Source: B18-G2 sp964432835 (GTDB lineage: Archaea > Thermoplasmatota > E2 > DHVEG-1 > B18-G2). From it: a DNA stretch of 5,494 nucleotides. Below, piece after piece: positions 1 through 5,349 of this stretch. The stretch lies in contig CAYSPA010000077.1 of the NCBI GenBank assembly GCA_964432835.1, positions 1 through 5,494 on the forward strand. Reading direction: 5' to 3'. The translations under genes were made by a program, and so were the position numbers. How positions within the stretch are numbered: the first letter of the stretch is position 1; each line of letters opens with the position of its first letter. Below the pieces are notes generated by a model that saw only the letters and a program-made list of their open reading frames with translations, searched no databases and was not told the DNA's origin.

Positions 1-1
1 G

Positions 2-208
2 TCAACTCTCGGTAAAAAGGATGCAAAGGAGGAGGAGATAAAGGATGTTATTGAGATTCTGGATAATCTGGGTTCCCTGAGTTATGCAAAGGAGAAAGCC
101 ATGGAATACGCGAGCAAAGCCAAGGGGTTTCTCGGGATTCTACCCAAAAACGATGCGAGAAGATACCTCGAAGAACTCGTCGATTATGCCATAAGTAGAA
201 GAAGATAG
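2..208 (+). CDS. Polyprenyl (probably geranylgeranyl) diphosphate synthase, C-terminal 68 residues only
   Basis: This is the 3' end of a gene that enters from the left edge, read in the frame starting at base 2 and ending with TAG at 206-208. Trans-isoprenyl diphosphate synthases condense isopentenyl diphosphate with allylic diphosphates. In archaea they supply the C20/C25 chains of ether lipids. The visible part matches the C-terminal all-helical end of that family: an LGKKDAKEEEIKDVIEIL segment, a helix with SLSYAKEKAMEYASKAK, then LGILPKNDARRYLEELVDYAISRRR. The conserved pattern is YA..(A)..A...A, then an acidic/Arg helix and a terminal R-rich tail. The catalytic DDxxD motifs would lie upstream of the window, so chain length and exact product cannot be judged. 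The stop is one base before the gltX start, and the same neighbour order is known in Methanothermobacter (idsA-gltX). The family call is fairly secure; the specific product is inference. Confidence 0.8.
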   Translation, partial: STLGKKDAKEEEIKDVIEILDNLGSLSYAKEKAMEYASKAKGFLGILPKNDARRYLEELVDYAISRRR

Positions 209-209
209 G

Positions 210-1925
210 ATGGAGGGGGAACTCTACAATCTGGCAAAAAAGTATGCGCTTCACAACGCTTTACAGCATGGTGGCAAAGCCAGTGTTAAAGCTGTTATAG
301 GAAAGATTATGGCGGAAAGGAGAGACCTGAGAGATAAGATAAAATCGGTGATGGAAATTGTGGAGAGGGTTGTTGAGGAGGTCAATGATTTAAGTGTTGA
401 TGAGCAGAGAAGAATTCTGAGTGAGATAGAGCCAAAACTTCTGGTTAAGGAGAAGAGGAGGAAGGAAATCTCTCTCCCTCCCCTACCCCATGCAGAGCAT
501 GGGAAAGTCGTGACGAGATTTCCTCCAGAACCGAATGGATATCTCCACATAGGGCATGCAAAGGCTGCATTCATAGATTACGAATATGCCCGGATGTATG
601 ATGGAAAATTTATACTGAGATTCGATGATACAAATCCCGAGAATGAAAAGATCGAATACTACGATGTTCAGAAAGAAGACTTGAGATGGCTGGGCATAGA
701 ATGGGACGTTGAGTACTGCACTTCTTCAAAACTTCCACAGCATTATGAACTCGCGGAGAGGTTAATTCTGCAGGGCGATGCCTACGTATGCTTGTGTGAC
801 CGGTCCACCATAAGAAAAAACAGGTTCGAGGGGAAGATTTGCAGGTGCAGGGAAAGAGACAAAGATGAGAATCTCTCCCTATGGAGGGAGATGCACGGGG
901 AGATCGAAGAGGGTGGGGCTGTTCTTAGATTGAAAGGGGACATGAAAAGCAAAAATACCGCCATGAGGGACCCCACTCTTTTCAGAATAATAGATGCGGA
1001 GCATCCCATACAGGGTTACAAATACAGGGTATGGCCAACCTATGATTTCGCCGGAGCGGTCGAGGATTCTCTATCCGGAGTAACCCATCCATTCAGGACG
1101 AAGGAATACGAACTGAGGGATGAGGTTTATTTCTATATACTCGATAAACTCAATCTGAGGAAACCTCATTTGATGGAGTTCTCGAGACTTTCTATCGAAG
1201 GGATGCCCGTATCCAAGAGAAAAATCAAGCCCCTCATAGATGAAGGCAAGGTATCGGGATACGACGATTTCAGACTTCCGACCCTGAGAGGATTGAGGAG
1301 GAGAGGAATAACCCCAGAGGCAATAAGAATCTTTGTCCTGTCTCAGGGGGTTTCAAAAAGCGAATCTGTAGTAACATTTGACCAGCTCGAGGCCGTTAAC
1401 AGAAAAATTATAGATAAACGTGCCAGGAGATTTTTCTTCGTACCGAATCCCGTGAAGATTTATGTTGAAAATGCGCCCCATCTGAAAAAGAAACTCAAAT
1501 TTCATCCAACGGAGGAAATGGGATACAGGGTAGTGGAAACTTCTTCTGTTTTCTTTGTGCCCGAAGAAGATATGAAAAACATGAAGGAAGGGGACATCTT
1601 CAGATTGAAGGATCTTTACAATGTGAGAATATCGGAAATAAAGGGGGGAGAAATAAGAGCTACATACGCGGGTGAAGAATTATTGAAAGACGTTGAGAAG
1701 ATACAGTGGGTCACAGAGAAATCTTTTGATTTTGTTGTCCTAGTTGGTGGCCCCTTGTTCATAGGTGATAAATACAATCCCGATAGTTTGAAAAAAGTAA
1801 AAGGTCTTGTCGAGGAATCCCTCAAAACCGCCAGAAATGGAGAAATCGTTCAGTTCGAGAGATTCGGCTTTGTCAGGATAGAGAGAGAAAGGGATTCGAT
1901 GGTGGGAATATTCACTCATAAGTAA
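210..1925 (+). CDS. gltX: Glutamate--tRNA ligase (archaeal/eukaryotic-class GluRS)
   Basis: A cytoplasmic class I aminoacyl-tRNA synthetase that attaches glutamate to tRNA(Glu). In archaea it usually also charges tRNA(Gln), with later amidation by GatDE. The 571 residues are full length for the archaeal type. A helical N-terminal domain (about 1-95) precedes the Rossmann catalytic core, which has RFPPEPNGYLHIGH at 103-116 (the HIGH motif), RFDDTNP at 137-143 and the KMSKS-like VSKRK at 334-338. A Cys-x-Cys ... Cys-x-Cys set (194, 196, 211, 213) probably binds zinc. After about residue 395 comes the beta-barrel anticodon-binding region typical of GlnRS and archaeal/eukaryotic GluRS. The ATG at 210 is one base after the preceding stop and gives the usual archaeal N-terminus (KYALHNALQHGGKAS), so translation is probably coupled. 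The stretch after the KMSKS loop reads GYDDFRLPT, where most relatives have WDDPR. A true GlnRS is unlikely because archaea generally lack one. Confidence 0.96.
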   Translation: MEGELYNLAKKYALHNALQHGGKASVKAVIGKIMAERRDLRDKIKSVMEIVERVVEEVNDLSVDEQRRILSEIEPKLLVKEKRRKEISLPPLPHAEHGKVVTRFPPEPNGYLHIGHAKAAFIDYEYARMYDGKFILRFDDTNPENEKIEYYDVQKEDLRWLGIEWDVEYCTSSKLPQHYELAERLILQGDAYVCLCDRSTIRKNRFEGKICRCRERDKDENLSLWREMHGEIEEGGAVLRLKGDMKSKNTAMRDPTLFRIIDAEHPIQGYKYRVWPTYDFAGAVEDSLSGVTHPFRTKEYELRDEVYFYILDKLNLRKPHLMEFSRLSIEGMPVSKRKIKPLIDEGKVSGYDDFRLPTLRGLRRRGITPEAIRIFVLSQGVSKSESVVTFDQLEAVNRKIIDKRARRFFFVPNPVKIYVENAPHLKKKLKFHPTEEMGYRVVETSSVFFVPEEDMKNMKEGDIFRLKDLYNVRISEIKGGEIRATYAGEELLKDVEKIQWVTEKSFDFVVLVGGPLFIGDKYNPDSLKKVKGLVEESLKTARNGEIVQFERFGFVRIERERDSMVGIFTHK

Positions 1926-1936
1926 AATATTTAAGG
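1924..1936 (+). promoter_or_regulatory. TATA-like promoter element for the winged-helix regulator gene
   Basis: The A/T-rich AAAATATTTAAGG overlaps the gltX stop codon and resembles an archaeal TATA box. A start of transcription about 26 bases downstream would fall near 1956. That leaves a short leader carrying the purine-rich GAGGAAGGG (1958-1966) just before the ATG at 1972. A second, weaker AT-rich stretch (about 1939-1949) would instead place transcription start at the ATG itself. The assignment is by position and base composition only. Confidence 0.4.
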
Positions 1937-1971
1937 TTTTTCATATTTACACTTGGCGAGGAAGGGATGGG

Positions 1972-2652
1972 ATGGATGGAGTGATGTTTGTACTGCACGG
2001 TATAATACCCCTGCTTTTGCTGAGAGGTATAGAGCTAACACCTTCAATGGCTATCGAGATAGGAATTGTGGCAATAATCGTGATTTTGGCTGTAGTCATT
2101 ACCTTTTTCGCCCTCTGGGGAGGAATGAAGTACGTGACTCCAGAGAACGTTCTGGACAAGGAGATACGAAGAACCATATACTCATACCTCGATGAATATC
2201 CCGGCTCTCATCTGAGAGAGATAGCGAGAGATCTGGATCTGAAACCGAGTAACGTGGAATGGCATCTCAGGAAACTCGAGCAGTGCAACCTCGTAAGGAG
2301 CAGGAAGATAGGTGGAAAGAAGGTGTACTATCTGGTTGAGGGAGGTATACAGTCGAGGAAAAGGGCGATAGCCGGCTCGATACTGAGAAACAGAAATGCG
2401 AGAAGAATCATGGAGTACCTGAAAAACAATCCCGGAAAGCACCTGCTGGAAATAGCAAAGGCGTTGAATCTCAATCATCACACCGTAAAATGGCACCTCA
2501 AGAAGATGATGATGGCCGAAATGGTTGAAGTTGATAGAAGTAAATCAGCACACCCTATTTACTTCCCAACAAACCTCGGGATAGAGGCTCTCGAGGAGAT
2601 ATCGGCTGGCAAATTTCCAGAACAGATAAAGAGGGCGGGCAGAGGGTCTTAA
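1972..2652 (+). CDS. Membrane-anchored tandem winged helix-turn-helix transcriptional regulator
   Basis: A 226-residue protein with a hydrophobic N-terminus and two DNA-binding domains. Residues 27-50 (from AIEIGIVAIIVILAVV through ALWGG) form a clear membrane helix. Residues 4-18 are also hydrophobic and may be a second one, forming a hairpin. The rest is basic and presumably cytoplasmic. Winged-helix domain 1 spans about 62-123, with HLREIARDLDL, recognition helix KPSNVEWHLRKLE and wing RSRKIGGKKVYYL. Domain 2 spans about 138-200, with HLLEIAKALNL, NHHTVKWHLKKM and a wing ending IYF. The two copies share the pattern PG-x-HL-x-EIA-x-x-L-x-L-x(4)-V-x-WHL-x-K, so the protein contains an internal duplication. 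The architecture suggests DNA binding at the membrane, but neither ligand nor target is visible. GTG 1981 or ATG 1984 are alternative in-frame starts. The stop is three bases before the assembly gap, so the gene is complete. The fold is secure; the regulatory role is inferred. Confidence 0.87.
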   Translation: MDGVMFVLHGIIPLLLLRGIELTPSMAIEIGIVAIIVILAVVITFFALWGGMKYVTPENVLDKEIRRTIYSYLDEYPGSHLREIARDLDLKPSNVEWHLRKLEQCNLVRSRKIGGKKVYYLVEGGIQSRKRAIAGSILRNRNARRIMEYLKNNPGKHLLEIAKALNLNHHTVKWHLKKMMMAEMVEVDRSKSAHPIYFPTNLGIEALEEISAGKFPEQIKRAGRGS

Positions 2653-2655
2653 AAG

Positions 2656-2755
2656 NNNNNNNNNNNNNNNNNNNNNNNNNNNNNNNNNNNNNNNNNNNNN
2701 NNNNNNNNNNNNNNNNNNNNNNNNNNNNNNNNNNNNNNNNNNNNNNNNNNNNNNN
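2656..2755. other. Scaffold gap of 100 N
   Basis: The run is exactly 100 N, the conventional placeholder for a gap of unknown size between joined contigs. It lies three bases after the stop of the winged-helix gene and removes the 3' end of the aEF-1beta gene on the opposite strand. The true distance, and even the adjacency of the two sides, is not established by this sequence. Any gene or terminator inside is invisible. Confidence 0.98.
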
Positions 2756-2997
2756 CTCTCCACGCCATCCATCTGGGCAAGTTCCTCTGCTATTGGATCA
2801 ACTCCGCCCTCCGCATCCGGAACCACCACGGTAACATCGAGAGACCTGAGTCCGAAAGCTATATCCCTTATGTCTATCCTGGTCAGCTTGGCGGGACTCT
2901 TTATCTTTCTCTCGATTCTCCTTTTGAGTTCGTCCATCTGCTCGTCGTTCAAGATCTCCGTTGGCATAACCCTTATCAGAGCTATAACCTCTCCCAT
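2756..2997 (-). CDS. ef1b: Elongation factor 1-beta (aEF-1beta), C-terminus lost in assembly gap
   Basis: The archaeal guanine-nucleotide exchange factor for elongation factor 1A, which swaps GDP for GTP in the cytoplasm so that EF-1A can again carry aminoacyl-tRNA to the ribosome. Eighty residues are visible from ATG 2997: MGEVIALIRVMP at 1-12, a charged helix (18-33), IAFGLRSLDVTVVVPDAEGG at 46-65 (the family's most conserved stretch), then a second helix ending DGVE. The family is normally about 88-92 residues, so only some 8-12 residues and the stop should be missing in the gap. The start is preceded by AGGTGA (minus strand 3007-3002), a good ribosome-binding site that overlaps the stop of the upstream zinc-ribbon gene eight bases away. 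The two genes are therefore co-transcribed and probably translationally coupled. The truncation is an assembly artefact, not a pseudogene. Confidence 0.94.
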
Positions 2998-3001
2998 ATT
3001 T

Positions 3002-3007
3002 TCACCT
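3002..3007 (-). promoter_or_regulatory. Shine-Dalgarno site of aEF-1beta
   Basis: On the minus strand AGGTGA matches the complement of the archaeal 16S rRNA 3' end and lies four bases before the aEF-1beta ATG. It overlaps the TAG stop of the zinc-ribbon gene. It is the clearest ribosome-binding site in the window and contrasts with the other starts, which have none or a weak one. Confidence 0.75.
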
Positions 3008-3170
3008 ACGGTCCTCTAAATCCACACTTACTGCAGACGTATTCCACTCCCTGCTCCCTGCAGTTCACACATCTACCTATTGGTGTTGAGCATATTGGGC
3101 AGGGAAATGTAACGAAGCCCCTCTCGATCAGTCCCTTTCCACATGATGTACATCTGTCGGTGAGCTTCAT
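3006..3170 (-). CDS. Small double zinc-ribbon protein, putative translation-associated RNA binder (HVO_2753-like)
   Basis: A 54-residue ORF starting at ATG 3170 and ending with TAG at 3008-3006. It carries four CxxC knuckles: C7-TS-C10, C24-PI-C27, C34-VN-C37 and C46-SK-C49, ending GFRGP. The pattern CxxCG ... FPCPxC ... IGRCxxCR ... YxCxxCGFxGP is that of the archaeal family known as predicted Zn-ribbon RNA-binding proteins with a function in translation, which includes Haloferax HVO_2753. Two zinc ions are expected, one for each pair of knuckles. The gene is directly upstream of aEF-1beta, an arrangement common in Euryarchaeota that supports a link to translation. The molecular function is not settled. 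There is no Shine-Dalgarno before the ATG, but a TATA-like element lies about 29 bases upstream, so the transcript is probably leaderless. Identification is confident from the motif spacing; the RNA-binding role is family-based prediction. Confidence 0.92.
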   Translation of the reverse strand: MKLTDRCTSCGKGLIERGFVTFPCPICSTPIGRCVNCREQGVEYVCSKCGFRGP

Positions 3171-3193
3171 CAGGAAAGCGGTATAAGGTTATT

Positions 3194-3204
3194 CCTTTTA
3201 AAGG
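3194..3204 (-). promoter_or_regulatory. TATA box of the zinc-ribbon/aEF-1beta operon
   Basis: On the minus strand CCTTTAAAAGG is centred about 29 bases before the zinc-ribbon ATG. Transcription would be expected to start within about 3 bases of the ATG, so the mRNA would be leaderless or nearly so, consistent with the lack of a ribosome-binding site there. Confidence 0.55.
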
Positions 3205-3240
3205 TTTGGGAAGATAAGAAATGGATCTCTTCATCCGGGT

Positions 3241-3269
3241 CTGCGATAGGAGATATCGATATTGCGCAG
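3241..3269. repeat. Imperfect inverted repeat downstream of purM
   Basis: CTGCGATA at 3241-3248 can pair with TAT..CGCAG at 3260-3269, with a two-base bulge. The interior holds the perfect 10-base palindrome ATATCGATAT (3253-3262), which could form a competing structure. It begins 8 bases beyond the purM stop, in the purM-to-zinc-ribbon spacer (3171-3276), which otherwise holds only the operon promoter. No U-run follows on the minus strand, so a classical terminator is not shown. It may be a weak RNA hairpin or a chance palindrome. Confidence 0.3.
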
Positions 3270-3276
3270 TAGAAAT

Positions 3277-4314
3277 CTACACATAGGATAGTTTTTTATC
3301 TGGGATATAAACGCCCACACCTTTTTCTACATACCCTATCACATCAGCCCTATCTCCAAATCTCTCAAGAATATCCAGCACATCATCCGCAAGATTCTCG
3401 GGAACGATTATGCAGAATCCAACCCCCATGTTGAAGGTCTGATACATCTCTTTCAGGCTGACCTTCCCCATCTCCCGTATGAATCTGAAGATGGGCTGTG
3501 GCTCCGGAAGATTGTCGAGAACGATTCTGATATCTTTCTTCAATCTGAGGAGATTTCTCACGCCGCCGCCCGTTATGTGCGCGAGCCCGTGGACCTCTGT
3601 ACTCTTAATTACTTCCAGCACCTCTCTGACGTATATCTTCGTCGGCGTTAAAAGTACCTCGCCTATGGTTTTGCCTTCATAAATATCTCCCGGAAATGGC
3701 GAATCGTACGAGAGGTTTTCTTTCTCGATGATTTTTCTTACCAGAGTGTATCCATTGGAGTGCAGACCGCTGCTCTCTATGCCTATCACGACATCTCCTT
3801 CCTTTATTTTGTCTCCCAGTATGATTTTCTTCTTATCGGCGTATCCGAGGCATGCTCCCGCGAGGTCGAAGCCATTTATTATATCAGGGAGCGTCGCCGT
3901 CTCCCCTCCAGCTATCGATACGTTTGCCATCCTCGCCCCTTCCTCCAGACCTTTTCCTATCTCTTCCGTTATTTTCGGGTCCGTCTCCTCCATGGCCAGA
4001 TAATCAACAAACGCTATCGGTTCGGCACCAACACATATGCAATCGTTAACATTCATCGCTATGCAATCTATGCCTATGGTATCCCACTTCTTCATCTCGT
4101 TTGCGATCATGACTTTAGAACCCACACCATCCGTGCAGAGCACGAGAACGGTATCTCCGAAATCAATGAGACCCGCAAAATGACCACCCATGTATCTTCC
4201 TATTCCTTCTCTGTTAAACTTTATGGATTTCAGTATTCCTCTTACCGCTTTCTCCTCCCTGAAAATATCGACTCCGCTTTTTGCGTAGGTCAGACCTTCC
4301 ATGGTTCTCAACAT
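3277..4314 (-). CDS. purM: Phosphoribosylformylglycinamidine cyclo-ligase (AIR synthetase)
   Basis: The fifth enzyme of de novo purine synthesis: ATP-dependent ring closure of formylglycinamidine ribonucleotide to 5-aminoimidazole ribonucleotide (AIR), in the cytoplasm. At 345 residues it is the usual length and no core motif is missing. Counting from ATG 4314, these are AKSGVDI at 11-17, CTDGVGSK at 60-67, MNVND at 87-91, AGGETATLPD at 135-144, SSGLHSNGYTLVR at 181-193, TPTKIYV at 223-229, HITGGG at 246-251 and FNMGVGF at 294-300. The start is uncertain between ATG 4314 and ATG 4302 (Met5). A TATA-like GTTTATC on the minus strand (centre 4330) lies 28 bases from 4302 but only 16 from 4314, and relatives begin close to Met5, so 4302 may be the real leaderless start. 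The gene is divergent from thiL, which encodes a member of the same structural superfamily. AIR is also the substrate of ThiC for the thiamine pyrimidine. Confidence 0.96.
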   Translation of the reverse strand: MLRTMEGLTYAKSGVDIFREEKAVRGILKSIKFNREGIGRYMGGHFAGLIDFGDTVLVLCTDGVGSKVMIANEMKKWDTIGIDCIAMNVNDCICVGAEPIAFVDYLAMEETDPKITEEIGKGLEEGARMANVSIAGGETATLPDIINGFDLAGACLGYADKKKIILGDKIKEGDVVIGIESSGLHSNGYTLVRKIIEKENLSYDSPFPGDIYEGKTIGEVLLTPTKIYVREVLEVIKSTEVHGLAHITGGGVRNLLRLKKDIRIVLDNLPEPQPIFRFIREMGKVSLKEMYQTFNMGVGFCIIVPENLADDVLDILERFGDRADVIGYVEKGVGVYIPDKKLSYV

Positions 4315-4324
4315 GTGTCTTAAA

Positions 4325-4341
4325 GAGATAAACTTTTTGAG
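4325..4341. promoter_or_regulatory. Divergent promoter region between purM and thiL
   Basis: Only 48 bases (4315-4362) separate the annotated purM start from the thiL GTG, or 60 if purM starts at 4302. The most TATA-like core is GATAAAC (4327-4333, plus), read as GTTTATC for purM. For thiL the same core is 33 bases from the GTG, and the adjoining ACTTTTTGA (centre about 4336) is about 27 bases from it. Both genes must be driven from here, probably from overlapping pre-initiation sites. Neither start has a ribosome-binding site. Exact elements are inferred from spacing. Confidence 0.45.
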
Positions 4342-4362
4342 TTTGATTCACTTCATGAGAAT

Positions 4363-5304
4363 GTGAAACTCTCTGATATCGGGGAAAGAAAGGTCGTGAA
4401 AGATATCCTCTCTCTGCTGGAAAACGATATTGCCGGTGATGACTCGGCATATATACCCCTAGATGATGTGTATCTTCTCATATCGTCGGATATGGTGAGA
4501 AAAAGCACACATCTTCCAGATGTGATGAGCGCTCCTGATATAGGGTGGTTTGTTGCATCCATCAATCTCAGCGATATTGCCGCGATGGGTGGGGATGTTA
4601 CAGGATTGCTTCTTTCCCTTTCCATTCCCTCCAGCCTTGAGGAAGATTTCGTGCTCTCAATCATAGATGGTGCAAAAGAATGCGTGGAAAAATTCGGTGG
4701 AAAAATACTGGGAGGAGATACAAAAGAGCATGATGAGATCACGATATGCGGCACAGCTATAGGTACAGTTCCGAAAGATGAGATCCTGCTCAGGAGCGGT
4801 GCAAGACCTGGGGATATCGTTGCGGTCACCGGAACCCTGGGAAAAGCTGGAGCGGGCTACCTTGCCGTAAAAAATTCCATTGAAGAGATACCAAAAACGG
4901 GTCTGATAAGACCGATACCAAGAGTTGAGGAGGGCAGGAAACTGGCGGAAAATAGATGGGCAACATCGTGCATAGATATCTCGGATGGTCTTTCCTCATC
5001 TCTGTATCAGCTCTCTGATGCGAGTGGGGTGGGTTTTCTGATTTACCGGGATAAAATCCCCGTGGATCCTCTCGCATTCAGGATTGGCGAGATACTTGAT
5101 GTAGATCCATATTCCATAGCAATAGACTTCGGTGGAGATTATGAACTTCTTGTCACCGTTCGAGAGGATAAATACGATGATGCAAAGAAGCATGTGAAGC
5201 TCACGGAGATAGGTAGAGTTATCAGAGAGAGGGATAACAGAATAGTATGTCATGGTGTTGAAAGAAGGCTTTATGATGGGGGATATGAGCACTTCAGACA
5301 ATAG
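4363..5304 (+). CDS. thiL: Thiamine-monophosphate kinase
   Basis: Catalyses the last step of thiamine diphosphate synthesis, ATP-dependent phosphorylation of thiamine monophosphate, in the cytoplasm. The 313 residues match the family length, and the PurM/ThiL superfamily motifs appear in order: MKLSDIGER at 1-9, GDDSA at 25-29 (metal/ATP), SSDM at 41-44, NLSDIAAMGG at 68-77, LGGDTK at 116-121, VTGTLG at 155-160, RPIPRVEEG at 183-191, IDISDGLSSSL at 204-214 and DFGGDYELL at 255-263 (many relatives have GGEDYELL, with one extra residue). The start is GTG: it gives the family N-terminus MKLSDIGE exactly, and no in-frame ATG lies nearby upstream. The gene is divergent from purM, whose product AIR feeds the thiamine pyrimidine branch. 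A TATA-like T-rich stretch lies about 27 bases upstream. Downstream, TTTTTAATA at 5319-5327 may serve as terminator for thiL as well as promoter for the next gene. Confidence 0.96.
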   Translation: MKLSDIGERKVVKDILSLLENDIAGDDSAYIPLDDVYLLISSDMVRKSTHLPDVMSAPDIGWFVASINLSDIAAMGGDVTGLLLSLSIPSSLEEDFVLSIIDGAKECVEKFGGKILGGDTKEHDEITICGTAIGTVPKDEILLRSGARPGDIVAVTGTLGKAGAGYLAVKNSIEEIPKTGLIRPIPRVEEGRKLAENRWATSCIDISDGLSSSLYQLSDASGVGFLIYRDKIPVDPLAFRIGEILDVDPYSIAIDFGGDYELLVTVREDKYDDAKKHVKLTEIGRVIRERDNRIVCHGVERRLYDGGYEHFRQ

Positions 5305-5312
5305 ATGTAAAG

Positions 5313-5327
5313 GAAACATTTTTAATA
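5313..5327 (+). promoter_or_regulatory. BRE/TATA promoter of the right-end secreted protein gene
   Basis: GAAAC (BRE-like, 5313-5317) followed by ATTTTTAATA is centred near 5323, about 27 bases before the ATG at 5350. Transcription is expected to start at or within a base or two of the ATG. There is no Shine-Dalgarno sequence (TATTAAACGG precedes the ATG), so the mRNA is probably leaderless. A second AT-rich stretch, TATAAATATTAAA (5334-5346), is too close to the ATG to act as its TATA box. Confidence 0.55.
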
Positions 5328-5349
5328 ACCTGATATAAATATTAAACGG

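Noticed and set aside
251..574. A 107-codon minus-strand frame opposite gltX
   Set aside because: Its Ser/Leu/Thr-rich composition is typical of the reverse complement of a Lys/Glu-rich gene, and gltX is certain.
1953..2195. An 80-codon plus-strand frame at the start of the winged-helix gene
   Set aside because: It overlaps the real gene in another frame, starts at TTG and shows no recognisable family pattern.
2545..2997. An open minus-strand frame of about 150 codons running through the N block into the end of the winged-helix gene
   Set aside because: The frame is continuous only because N codons cannot contain stops. The real aEF-1beta should end about 8-12 residues beyond base 2756, and the residues left of the gap are antisense to the winged-helix gene.
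3760..4323. A 187-codon plus-strand frame opposite purM
   Set aside because: It is the antisense shadow of a clearly conserved purM. Its composition is rich in Tyr, His, Ser and Arg, with no domain pattern.
4315..4362. A thiamine diphosphate riboswitch upstream of thiL
   Set aside because: Only about 50 bases separate thiL from purM. That is too short for a TPP aptamer, and no THI-box-like sequence such as CUGAGA is visible.
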